Assembly (NCBI GenBank): GCA_964586225.1
Contig: CAZPHD010000010.1
Location: 6,735-70,734, forward strand
Reading direction: 5' to 3'
Length of the DNA stretch: 64,000 nt
Origin: JANJUB01 sp964586225
GTDB taxonomy: Bacteria; Armatimonadota; Fimbriimonadia; Fimbriimonadales; Fimbriimonadaceae
Shown here: piece after piece, positions 35,243-43,232 of the stretch
How positions within the stretch are numbered: position 1 is the first letter of the stretch
Layout of the letters: each line of letters begins with the position of its first letter
Translations under genes and position numbers: made by a program
The notes under the pieces: generated by a model
What the model saw: only the letters and a program-made list of their open reading frames with translations
Databases searched by the model: none
What the model was told of the DNA's origin: nothing

Positions 35243-36433
35243 CTACGAGAAGGGCCACGTCGGAAGCGTCCGCGCCAGCGGCTTGTCGCTCCGATAGCCG
35301 AGCTCGTATTCCGCCTGCATGATCGTGTGGATTTCGTGGGTGCCTTCGTAGATCATCGCGCCGCGCGAGTTGCGGAAGTAGCGCTCCACCGGGAACTCGT
35401 CGCAGAAGCCATAGGCTCCGTGAATCTCGACCGCCTTGTGCGCGGCATCAAAAGCGGCGGCGCAGTTCGTCCACTTCGCCATCGAGCACTCGCGCGTGTG
35501 GCGTTGGCCCGTGTTCTTCATCCAACCCACCTTGTAGTACAGCAACCGACCGATCTCGCGGCCCTGGACCATGCTCGCGATCATCTGCTGCACGAGTTGC
35601 TTCTTGCCGATCGCCTCGCCCTGAACGGTGCGGTCATTGGCATAGGGCACGCACGCATCCAAACACGCCGTGATGATGCCGACCGCTCCGGCCGCGACTG
35701 TGTAGCGCCCGTGATCGAGCGCCGACATGGCGACCTTAAAGCCATCACCCTCTTCGCCGAGCATGCAGTCCGCGGGAACGCGCATGTCCTCGAAGAAGAT
35801 CTCGCCGGTGTTGCCCGCCCGGACACCCAGCTTGCCGTGGATGGCGCGGCTGCTAAAACCGGGCGTGTTACGATTCACGATGAAAGCCGCATAGGGCGCC
35901 TTCGCTTGCGTCTCCGCTAGGCGGGTGATTACCAGGAACTGGTCGGCGTAGTCGGCGAGCGAAATCCATGCTTTCTGACCATTGATGATGTAGCTGTCGC
36001 CGTCCTTGCGGGCGGTGGTCTTCAGGTTCGAGGCGTCCGATCCGGCGTTCGGCTCAGTCAAGCCAAAGGCCCCGATGAGTTCGCCCGTCGCCAGGCCCGG
36101 CAGCCAGCGTTGCTTCTGCTCCTCGGTGCCCCATTGCATGAGCGTGAGACAGTGTAGCCCGCTGTGGACGGACATGACGACGCGGGCGCTCGTGTCGGCG
36201 CGCTCAAGTTCCTCGCACACGATGCCGAGGCTGATGTAATCGGTGTCGCTGCCGCCGTACTTGGCAGGAATCGAGATGCCGAGCATGCCCGCGGCACCCA
36301 TTCTTTCGAGGGTAGCCCGGTCGCTGCGGGCCTCGCGATCGCGCTCGCGTAGGTCAGGGAGAATTTCGGTCTGCCCAAACTTGTAGGCAGACTCGCGAAT
36401 CAACTCATGCTCGGCGCTGAGGGAGAAGTCCAT
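35243..36433 (-). CDS. Acyl-CoA dehydrogenase
   Basis: A 396-residue FAD enzyme that puts a double bond at C2-C3 of an acyl-CoA in fatty-acid or branched-chain amino-acid breakdown. All three domains are present: an N-terminal helical domain, a middle beta domain with FGLTEPNAGSDASNLKTTA (about residues 127-145) and NGQKAWISLADYADQFLV, and a C-terminal helical domain. The catalytic base is probably the Glu in IYEGTHEIH. Length and motifs fit short/medium-chain or butyryl-CoA types; chain length cannot be told. It is alone on its strand, without a visible electron-transfer flavoprotein or thiolase gene. Confidence 0.92.
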   Translation of the reverse strand: MDFSLSAEHELIRESAYKFGQTEILPDLRERDREARSDRATLERMGAAGMLGISIPAKYGGSDTDYISLGIVCEELERADTSARVVMSVHSGLHCLTLMQWGTEEQKQRWLPGLATGELIGAFGLTEPNAGSDASNLKTTARKDGDSYIINGQKAWISLADYADQFLVITRLAETQAKAPYAAFIVNRNTPGFSSRAIHGKLGVRAGNTGEIFFEDMRVPADCMLGEEGDGFKVAMSALDHGRYTVAAGAVGIITACLDACVPYANDRTVQGEAIGKKQLVQQMIASMVQGREIGRLLYYKVGWMKNTGQRHTRECSMAKWTNCAAAFDAAHKAVEIHGAYGFCDEFPVERYFRNSRGAMIYEGTHEIHTIMQAEYELGYRSDKPLARTLPTWPFS

Positions 36434-36450
36434 CGCCGAAGAGTTTACTT

Positions 36451-36580
36451 GGTGGGGATGGTTCGGATTGGTTCGGGTTGGCTCGGGTTAGTTCGGATTT
36501 GTTCGGGTTGGCTCGGACGCCGGTACGAATGCAACCGGCGACTTCGGTTCAATCCAACCCGAACCAACCCGAGCCATTCC
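36451..36580 (+). repeat. Imperfect palindromic repeat cluster upstream of acyl-CoA dehydrogenase
   Basis: The 148-nt gap between two minus-strand genes (36434-36581) holds no gene. The left half repeats variants of GGTTCGGATT and GGTTCGGGTTGGCTCGG; the right half (36543-36580) is the complement of the same words. The centre is a compact palindrome starting GACGCCGGTACGA and ending AACCGGCGAC (36516-36542). The reverse complement of that centre recurs inside mtaB at 45998-46023 with only its 3-4 middle bases differing. Confidence 0.75.
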
Positions 36581-36581
36581 C

Positions 36582-39281
36582 CTACTTATCCAGCGTCGAG
36601 ACCTTCATCCGTCCGCGGATCGCCGCTTGCGCGGCGGCCAATCGAGCGATCGGCACGCGGAACGGCGAGCACGACACGTAGTCCAGCCCAATCTCGTGAC
36701 AGAAGTAGATTGACTCCGGGTCGCCGCCGTGCTCGCCACAGATGCCGCACTTGAGGTTCCCGCGAACCGCGCGACCTTCCTTAACCGACATTCGCATCAG
36801 CCGGCCCACGCCGGTCTGGTCGATCGTCTCGAACGGGTTGCGCGGCAGAATCTTCTGCTCGACGTAGCGCTGGAGGAACTTGCCCTCGGCGTCGTCCCGC
36901 GAGTAGCCGAACGTCATCTGCGTGAGGTCGTTCGTGCCAAAGCTGAAGAACTGCGCATACTCCGCGATCTCGCCCGACGTCAGCGCCGCACGCGGCACCT
37001 CGATCATGGTTCCGAACAGGTAGGGCACGTTCACGCCCACCGCCGCGACCACATCGCGCGCGACCTGCTCCAGCTGCGACTGCACCACGCGAAGCTCATT
37101 CACATGGCCCACGAGCGGAATCATGATCTCGGGGAGCACTTCGCCACCACGTTGAGTGACGGCGCACGCCGCCTTCATGATCGCCCGCGTTTGCATGCCG
37201 ACGAGGCCCGGCAGGATGATCGACAGGCGCACACCGCGTAGGCCGAGCATCGGATTCTGCTCCTTCATCGCTTCGACTTCGGCGAGGAGCTTCATCTTCT
37301 CCTCGAGCTTAGACTGGAGCGACGTATCGCCCAGCTCGATGCGGGTCTTGAGCTCGGTTGTCTCCGCCACCAAGTGGTCATGCGACGGCAAGAACTCGTG
37401 AAGCGGCGGATCGATGAGTCGGATCGTCACCGGCTTGCCGTTCATGGCTTCAAAGATGCCCTCAAAGTCGGCTTGCTGAACGACTTCCAGCTTGTCGAGG
37501 CACGCCTGGCGCACGGCCTCGTCCTTCGTGAGGATCATCTCCTGCACGATCGGCAGGCGGTCCTGCTCGAAGAACATATGCTCGGTGCGGCAGAGGCCAA
37601 TGCCCTCGGCACCAAACTCGATAGCCTGGTGGCTGTCGCGCGGGTTGTCGGCGTTAGCGCGCACCCGCAGCGTGCGGAACTCATCGGCCCAGCCCATGAG
37701 CACGCCAAAGGCCCCACTCACTTCGGGGGCGATCAGCTTGAGCGCACCGAGGTAGACGTTGCCGGTCGTACCGTCGAGCGTGATCACATCACCCTCGCGC
37801 ACGACCTGACCCCCGACCTTGAACTGCTTGCCGCGCGTGTCGACCTCCAGCGCTTCTGCACCCGCCACGCAGGGGATGCCAAAGCCGCGAGCGACAACCG
37901 CCGCGTGCGACGTCTTGCCGCCGCGAGCGGTGAGCACGCCCTGCGCCGCCAACATCCCGTGAACGTCATCGGGATTCGTTTCGTCGCGGCAGAGAATCAC
38001 CTTCTCGCCCGCGCCGCCATGGCCACCGCGCTCCGCGGCCGTATCGGCATCGAACACCGCGATGCCCACCGCAGCACCAGGTGAGGCGGCCAGACCCGTC
38101 GCAAGCAACACCGCTCCTTCGAGCGAGGCCGGGTCGATGCGCGGGTGAAGCAACTGGTCGAGGTGCGAACCGGTCACGCGATTCACCGCTTCTTCCTTGC
38201 TGATCAGCCCTTCTTCAACCATCTCAACCGCGGCTCGCACCGCGGCGACGCCTGTGCGCTTGCCCGATCGGCACTGGAGCATGAACAGCTTGCCGTGCTC
38301 GATCGTGAACTCCACGTCTTGCAGGTCCTTGTAGTGCGATTCGAGGATCTTGCACACGCGGACGAAGTCGTTGTAAACGGCCTCGTTCTGCTTCTGCAAC
38401 TCGCTGATCGGCACCGGAGTGCGCACGCCCGCGACAACGTCTTCGCCTTGGGCATTCATCAGGTATTCGCCATACAGCACATGCTCGCCGGTGCTGGGGT
38501 CGCGCGTAAAGGCCACGCCCGTGCCGCAGTCGTCGCCGGCATTGCCATAGACCATGCTCTGCACGGTGACGGCGGTGCCGATCTCGTCGGGAATCTTCTC
38601 CGTGCGTCGGTAGACGATCGCGCGATCGTTGTTCCAGCTCTTGAATACCGCCTCGACCGACAGCGCCAGCTGCTCCCACACGTCGGTCGGGAACTCGCGA
38701 CCCGCACCTTCGCGCACGTGGGCGAGAAACAACTCGCAGATCTCCTTGAGGTGATCTGCGGTGAGTTCGAGGTCGTTCGATGCGCCGACCTTCTTCTTAT
38801 ACTCAGAGAAGATGTGCTCGTCGAATCCGTGCTTGCTCAGGCCAAACGCCACGTCGCTGAACATCATGATGAAGCGACGGTAGGAGTCGTACACGAAGCG
38901 AGCGTCGCCCGTCTCCGCGATGAGCGCCTCGACCGTCATCGGGTTCAGACCCAGGTTGAGGACGGTGTCCATCATGCCCGGCATGCTGAACTTGGAGCCC
39001 GATCGGACTGACATCAGCAGGGGCTTGGTGCTGCCGCCGAAGCTGCGCTGCATGGTGTTCTCGACGTCAGTAACAGCGGTGCGAACTTCGTCCATCAGGC
39101 CCGCAGGGAGCTGTCGCCCGGCGGCGTAATACTCGTTGCAGACTTCGGTGGTGATCGTGAATCCCGGCGGAACCGGAAGTCCGATGTTGGTCATCTCGGC
39201 GAGGTTGGCCCCTTTACCGCCGAGGAGGTCGCGCATGGAGGCATTGCCCTCCCGGAACAAATAGACACGCTTGGTGCTCAT
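36582..39281 (-). CDS. ppdK: Pyruvate, phosphate dikinase
   Basis: An 899-residue PPDK that interconverts pyruvate plus ATP plus phosphate with PEP plus AMP plus PPi. It has the N-terminal ATP-grasp domain (RDLLGGKGANLAEMTNIGLP, about residues 17-36), the central phosphohistidine domain with catalytic His459 in GGKTSHAAVVAR, and the C-terminal TIM barrel with the enolate site (NDLTQMTFGYSRDD and GICGEHGGDP with the catalytic Cys). Length is normal for bacterial PPDK. It can serve gluconeogenesis or PPi-dependent glycolysis; no regulator (PPDK-RP) gene is near. Confidence 0.97.
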   Translation of the reverse strand: MSTKRVYLFREGNASMRDLLGGKGANLAEMTNIGLPVPPGFTITTEVCNEYYAAGRQLPAGLMDEVRTAVTDVENTMQRSFGGSTKPLLMSVRSGSKFSMPGMMDTVLNLGLNPMTVEALIAETGDARFVYDSYRRFIMMFSDVAFGLSKHGFDEHIFSEYKKKVGASNDLELTADHLKEICELFLAHVREGAGREFPTDVWEQLALSVEAVFKSWNNDRAIVYRRTEKIPDEIGTAVTVQSMVYGNAGDDCGTGVAFTRDPSTGEHVLYGEYLMNAQGEDVVAGVRTPVPISELQKQNEAVYNDFVRVCKILESHYKDLQDVEFTIEHGKLFMLQCRSGKRTGVAAVRAAVEMVEEGLISKEEAVNRVTGSHLDQLLHPRIDPASLEGAVLLATGLAASPGAAVGIAVFDADTAAERGGHGGAGEKVILCRDETNPDDVHGMLAAQGVLTARGGKTSHAAVVARGFGIPCVAGAEALEVDTRGKQFKVGGQVVREGDVITLDGTTGNVYLGALKLIAPEVSGAFGVLMGWADEFRTLRVRANADNPRDSHQAIEFGAEGIGLCRTEHMFFEQDRLPIVQEMILTKDEAVRQACLDKLEVVQQADFEGIFEAMNGKPVTIRLIDPPLHEFLPSHDHLVAETTELKTRIELGDTSLQSKLEEKMKLLAEVEAMKEQNPMLGLRGVRLSIILPGLVGMQTRAIMKAACAVTQRGGEVLPEIMIPLVGHVNELRVVQSQLEQVARDVVAAVGVNVPYLFGTMIEVPRAALTSGEIAEYAQFFSFGTNDLTQMTFGYSRDDAEGKFLQRYVEQKILPRNPFETIDQTGVGRLMRMSVKEGRAVRGNLKCGICGEHGGDPESIYFCHEIGLDYVSCSPFRVPIARLAAAQAAIRGRMKVSTLDK

Positions 39282-39380
39282 AAGCGAAGCTGATTCTCCT
39301 TACGTAGGATTGCGCACCCAGGAGACGACGTCGTTGGCGCAGACGGGCGGTCGCAGTTGACAGGAGTTTACCTTCCGAAC

Positions 39381-39424
39381 TCCCCCTCGCCCCTCAGGGG
39401 AGAGGGGGTTGGGGGGTGAGGGGC
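39381..39424 (-). repeat. C/G-rich palindromic repeat between ppdK and lemA
   Basis: The divergent gap 39282-39444 holds no gene. TCCCCCTCGCCCCT and AGGGGAGAGGGGG form a hairpin-like unit followed by TTGGGGGGTGAGGGG. The reverse complement matches, with small gaps, the unit inside the GH15 gene at 27814-27870. Confidence 0.7.
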
Positions 39425-39444
39425 GAAGCGCGCATACTACACAC

Positions 39445-39987
39445 ATGGAGATCTTGTTGATTGCCATTGTCGCGGCGATCTTGGCGGGAGCGATCGTGCT
39501 GTACAACGGCCTCATCCGCATGCGGCAACTCACCCGGAACGCCTGGTCGGACGTGGATGTGTATCTCAAGCGGCGTGCCGAGTTGATCCCCAACCTCGTT
39601 ACGGCGGTCAAAGCCTATGCCTCGCACGAAGCCACCCTCTTCGAGGCCATCGCCACCGCCCGAACGACTGCCATGGGCGCGGGCAACGTTGCCGAGCGCG
39701 CCGACGCCGAGTCGCAACTGGGGACGGCGGTTCACCGCGCGCTGTTTTTGGCCGAGCAATATCCCGAACTCCGATCCAGCAACAACTTTCTGAATCTTCA
39801 GCAAGAGCTGTCCGAGACGGAGACCAAGATCGCCCAGGCGCGCCGGTATTACAACGCCTGCGTTCGCGATCTGAACACCAAGGTCGAATCCTTTCCCTCG
39901 GGCCTGCTCGCGGGGCTCGCCGGGGTGAAACACGAGGAGTTCTTCCAACTGGATGCGGCTTCGGAGCGCGAAGTGCCCAAGGTGTGA
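39445..39987 (+). CDS. LemA family protein
   Basis: A 180-residue protein with an N-terminal membrane anchor (about residues 2-21) and a long helical bundle. The signature YNGLIRMRQLTRNAWSDVDV followed by LKRRAELIPNLVTAVKAYA and a terminal YYNACVRDLNTKVESFPS segment is diagnostic of LemA. The role is unknown; LemA often sits with TPM-domain or M48 protease genes, but neither is adjacent here. I chose ATG 39445, because the longer open frame from 39409 reads through the repeat. A -10-like CATACT ends 6 nt before the ATG, so the message may be leaderless. Confidence 0.88.
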   Translation: MEILLIAIVAAILAGAIVLYNGLIRMRQLTRNAWSDVDVYLKRRAELIPNLVTAVKAYASHEATLFEAIATARTTAMGAGNVAERADAESQLGTAVHRALFLAEQYPELRSSNNFLNLQQELSETETKIAQARRYYNACVRDLNTKVESFPSGLLAGLAGVKHEEFFQLDAASEREVPKV

Positions 39988-40115
39988 AGGGAACTGGGAT
40001 GCGGACTCCCAAGGCCTGAGCTTCTACCGTTGGACCCCCGCGTAAGCCAACAAGCCAACACTCCCTCGCATCCGTACGCCGAACCTCCCGGTAACCCGAC
40101 CCCTGCAATTCCCCC

Positions 40116-40174
40116 ATATCACCCCTAGAGCACCCCTAATTCGCGTCGCAATAGGGGTGCTCTAGGGGAGATAT
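40116..40174. repeat. Long hairpin (22 of 23 pairs) downstream of lemA
   Basis: CCCCTAGAGCACCCCTA (40122-40138) is perfectly complementary to 40152-40168; after one A-A mismatch the stem extends by ATATC/GATAT. The loop is 13 nt. The gap 39988-40226 otherwise shows no gene. It may end lemA transcription or control the next gene; no U-tract follows. Confidence 0.65.
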
Positions 40175-40226
40175 AGCCGCGTTCCAGGGGTGAGGTAACC
40201 GGCACCCCTGCCCGACAATAGGAGAC

Positions 40227-41009
40227 ATGGCGAAGCTCAGACCCAGCGCGATGCTCTCGGATTTCTCCGGCCGATTGGCGGGAGACATCGTCGTGAACTC
40301 TCCCAGCGGCCTCGTTCTCAGGCGTCAACAGGTCTTCCGCCGACCGACCTCTCCCGGTCAGGCCGCTGCCGCCAAGCGCATGAGTCAAGCCTCGAAGCTT
40401 TGGCTTCAGCTCTCGGAAGCTCAGGTCGAAGCCTGGGACCGCTTCGCACACCGCATCACCCGCACCGGGCGGGTCTCCAACGAGCACTACCATCCGACCG
40501 GGTTCAACATGTTTGTCGCGCTCTCCGTTAAGCTCTGGCAGATCGACCCCGAACAGGCCGTGCCCTTGACCCCGCCGACCTCGGCGTTCCTCGGCGATGA
40601 CATCCTGGTGAGCGCCGCCCCCGACCCCGGAGTCCTGGTCTCACCCTTCGCGAACTACCAGCTCGTGGAATCGTCAGGCACCACTGATGAGGACACCCAC
40701 ATCATCTTCGCCGCCTCAGGCCCCAACATGGAGAACGTGACCACCGAGCTCTTCCTTCAGCGCCTGGCGCATCCCAACCGCAAGCCGGGCGTGCAGTTCA
40801 AGTCGGTCGGCTTTCATACCTTCACGCCCGATGCACCCTCAATCGCCGTTGCCGTGGAGCCGGGCACCTACGTTCCGGCCTATCAGTTTGTGAACACCGA
40901 GACGGGCCAGATCACGCTCCAGCAGACACTCGCAAAGCTGATCGCGGGCGAACTTGTGGCCCGCGCTAGCGGTTGCTGCCCGTGCTGCGGCCATGCGTTG
41001 CGTTCGTAG
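40227..41009 (+). CDS. Protein of unknown function with C-terminal CCPCCGH motif
   Basis: A 260-residue cytoplasmic protein with no signal peptide. The N-terminal third has a pattern SPGQAAAAKRMSQASKLW, then LSEAQVEAWDRFAHRI and TGFNMFVAL, which resembles DUF6266-type proteins of unknown role. The rest is beta-rich with a strong Pro/Thr content. It ends with a tight Cys/His cluster (CCPCCGHALRS) that could bind zinc or another metal. It is flanked by a long hairpin upstream and stands alone. I cannot assign a function. Confidence 0.6.
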   Translation: MAKLRPSAMLSDFSGRLAGDIVVNSPSGLVLRRQQVFRRPTSPGQAAAAKRMSQASKLWLQLSEAQVEAWDRFAHRITRTGRVSNEHYHPTGFNMFVALSVKLWQIDPEQAVPLTPPTSAFLGDDILVSAAPDPGVLVSPFANYQLVESSGTTDEDTHIIFAASGPNMENVTTELFLQRLAHPNRKPGVQFKSVGFHTFTPDAPSIAVAVEPGTYVPAYQFVNTETGQITLQQTLAKLIAGELVARASGCCPCCGHALRS

Positions 41010-41095
41010 TATTGTGTCCTCGGCCAACACTCGAACACGCCAACATCCCAACATGCTAAGATTCTTGCCGGGGTTGGACCCCAGGGAGTGAACAC

Positions 41096-41446
41096 ATGAG
41101 TGCACAAGAAGTTGGCCAGCAGCTGGTTGACCTGTTCAACAAGGGCGAGATGGGCCCGATCTATCAGAACCTGTATTCGAACGACATCCTGAGTGTCGAG
41201 GCTGACGGCGCGGAATACAAGGGCATGGAAGCCATCAACGGCAAGAACGAGTGGTGGGAGAGCAACTTCGAGACCCATGGTGGCTCGGCGAAGGGGCCCT
41301 TCCCGCATGGCAACCAGTTCGCGGTGATCTACAACATGGACATCACGGAGCGCGCCTCGGGCAACCGCTTCAATATGGAAGAAGTCGGCGTGTATACGGT
41401 CGCCGATGGCCGGATCGTTGAGGAACGGTTCTTCTACACGAGTTAG
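41096..41446 (+). CDS. SnoaL-like/NTF2-fold protein
   Basis: A 116-residue single-domain protein of the SnoaL-like or DUF4440-like NTF2 superfamily: an N-terminal helix (MSAQEVGQQLVDLFNKG), a short segment MGPIYQNLYSNDILSVEA, the helix MEAINGKNEWWES, then a curved sheet ending GVYTVADGRIVEERFFYTS. Such folds bind small ligands or act as isomerase-like enzymes, but no catalytic set is clear. The stop TAG is the first part of a repeat that fills the gap to the next gene. Confidence 0.75.
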   Translation: MSAQEVGQQLVDLFNKGEMGPIYQNLYSNDILSVEADGAEYKGMEAINGKNEWWESNFETHGGSAKGPFPHGNQFAVIYNMDITERASGNRFNMEEVGVYTVADGRIVEERFFYTS

Positions 41447-41540
41447 CAGTATGCAGTTACCAGTATGCAGTTAGCAGTAGAACTATCGGAGTTTTAATCC
41501 GCCGATTCACTGCCAACTGCATACTGCCAACTGCAAACTT
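41440..41540. repeat. Inverted repeat of CAGTATGCAGTTAGCAGT words
   Basis: Left part: tandem copies of AGTATGCAGTTA (41447-41478, starting in the SnoaL-like stop codon). Right part (41508-41538): ACTGCCAACTGCATACTG and a second copy, the complement of the left with G-U-type changes. It lies between convergent genes and may form a long stem; no gene is seen here. Confidence 0.65.
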
Positions 41541-41544
41541 GCCC

Positions 41545-43197
41545 TCACCGCCCTGCCGCACCGGATGTCGAAATCCGTGGATCGGTGCCACTTTGTCGCT
41601 CTCCACTTGGCGAAATCCAGATCGCATGGCATGAGCCCATCGAGCGACCACGTTCCTCGAAGATGTGTCCGCGGGCTTCCAGCGCTTTACGAACATCCAC
41701 GCTGAGGCCAAAAGGCTCCCATCGGATCGCATCGGGCATCCACTGATGGTGGAAGCGCGGTGCACTCACCGCCTGCTGAATGTTCATCCCGTGGTCGGTA
41801 ACGTTCAAGATCGTCTGGAAAACGGTGTTGATAATCGTCGGTCCGCCGGGGGAACCGAGCACCATCGCCAGCTTTCCATTGCGCGTCAAGATTGTCGGGG
41901 TCATGGAAGACAGCGGTCGCTTGCCGGGCTGGATGGCGTTCTTCTCACCCTGGATCAAGCCAAAGAGATTAGGCGTTCCCGGACGAGCGGCAAAGTCATC
42001 CATTTCGTTATTCAATAGGAACCCCGCCCCTTCGACGGTCGCGCCCGCGCCAAAGCTCGCATTGATGGTGTAGGTGTTACTCACCGCGTTGCCCTCGCGG
42101 TCCACGATGCTGTAGTGGGTCGTGTCCTCGGACTCCGGCTTCCAAGGCGCCAACGATTTAGACGGCGTGGCCCGCTCGCCGATGCTCTCCCGAAGGCGCT
42201 TGAGATACGACGATTCGAGCAGCTTCTCGCTCGGAACCTTCACAAAGTCCGGGTCGGCCGGATGTTCGGCGCGGTCGGCGAAGGCGCGTTTCATCGCCTC
42301 GACCATCAGGTGAATCGTCTCCGAGCTACCGCTGCCCGACTGCTTTAGATCATCCCCGCCCAACATGCCCAGCATCTGCAGCACCGCGATACCTCCTGAA
42401 CTCGGCGGCGGCATCGTAATGACCTCGTAGCCGCGGCAGCTTCCCACCATCGGCTTGCGCCAGGTCACCCGATAGTTCGCTAGGTCAGTCTCCGTGATAT
42501 GCCCCTTGTGTTGCACCATTGCCTGAACCATCAGGCGCGCCGTCTCCCCGCGGTAGAAGCCGTCGGCCCCTTGGTCGCGCAGTCGCGCCAGGGTCTTGGC
42601 AAGGTCGGGTTGACGCCATGTCTCGCCTGCCTTATAGAAGTCGCCGCCGCGACAGAATTGGGCATAGGCGGCAGGGAAGGGCTTAAACATATCGGCGTTT
42701 GACCGCAGACTATCCGCCAAGCCCGGCGGCAGCGCAAACCCGTCAATGGCGAGCCGCACCGCGGGCTCAACCAACTCCTTCCACGCCAGCTTGCCGTATC
42801 GCCGGTGGGCTTCCGCCATTCCGAGCGGCGTGCCAGGCACTCCGGCGGCGCGGTAGCCGACGGTCGAGTCCTTGGTGAGCTCGCCCTTGGCGTCGAGGTA
42901 CATGTTCTTCGTCGCCGATGCCGGGGCGGTCTCGCGATAATCCAGCGCGACCGCCTCACTGGACGCCAACCGGATCACCATGAATCCTCCGCCGCCCAGA
43001 TTCCCCGCCGCCGGATGCGTCACCGCCAGCGCAAACCCCACCGCAACCGCCGCATCGACCGCGTTGCCACCCTTCCGCAGGATGTCGGCACCCACCTGCG
43101 AAGCGATCTGGCTGTCCGACACGACAACCTCCTCGGCAAACCGCCCCGGATGGCCCTGACCGAGGGCGATGACCGACAACGCAGCGAGCGACACCAT
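41545..43197 (-). CDS. ggt: Gamma-glutamyltransferase
   Basis: A 550-residue exported N-terminal-nucleophile hydrolase that cleaves glutathione and other gamma-glutamyl amides in the periplasm. A signal peptide (about residues 1-16) is followed by VVVSDSQIASQVGADILRKG and AAGNLGGGGFMVIRL. The autoprocessing site is the threonine in EDTTHYSIVDREGNAVS, which becomes the N-terminus of the small subunit, and the substrate loop is SSMTPTILTRNGK with GSPGGPTIINTVFQ. Length and motifs are normal for the family. Confidence 0.92.
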   Translation of the reverse strand: MVSLAALSVIALGQGHPGRFAEEVVVSDSQIASQVGADILRKGGNAVDAAVAVGFALAVTHPAAGNLGGGGFMVIRLASSEAVALDYRETAPASATKNMYLDAKGELTKDSTVGYRAAGVPGTPLGMAEAHRRYGKLAWKELVEPAVRLAIDGFALPPGLADSLRSNADMFKPFPAAYAQFCRGGDFYKAGETWRQPDLAKTLARLRDQGADGFYRGETARLMVQAMVQHKGHITETDLANYRVTWRKPMVGSCRGYEVITMPPPSSGGIAVLQMLGMLGGDDLKQSGSGSSETIHLMVEAMKRAFADRAEHPADPDFVKVPSEKLLESSYLKRLRESIGERATPSKSLAPWKPESEDTTHYSIVDREGNAVSNTYTINASFGAGATVEGAGFLLNNEMDDFAARPGTPNLFGLIQGEKNAIQPGKRPLSSMTPTILTRNGKLAMVLGSPGGPTIINTVFQTILNVTDHGMNIQQAVSAPRFHHQWMPDAIRWEPFGLSVDVRKALEARGHIFEERGRSMGSCHAIWISPSGERQSGTDPRISTSGAAGR

Positions 43198-43232
43198 AAC
43201 GCGAGGTTTACCCCGCCAAGTAACCTAAGCGA

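Noticed and set aside
36440..36580. CRISPR-like array in the repeated region upstream of acyl-CoA dehydrogenase
   Set aside because: Repeats are short, degenerate and directly adjacent, with no unique spacers and no cas genes.
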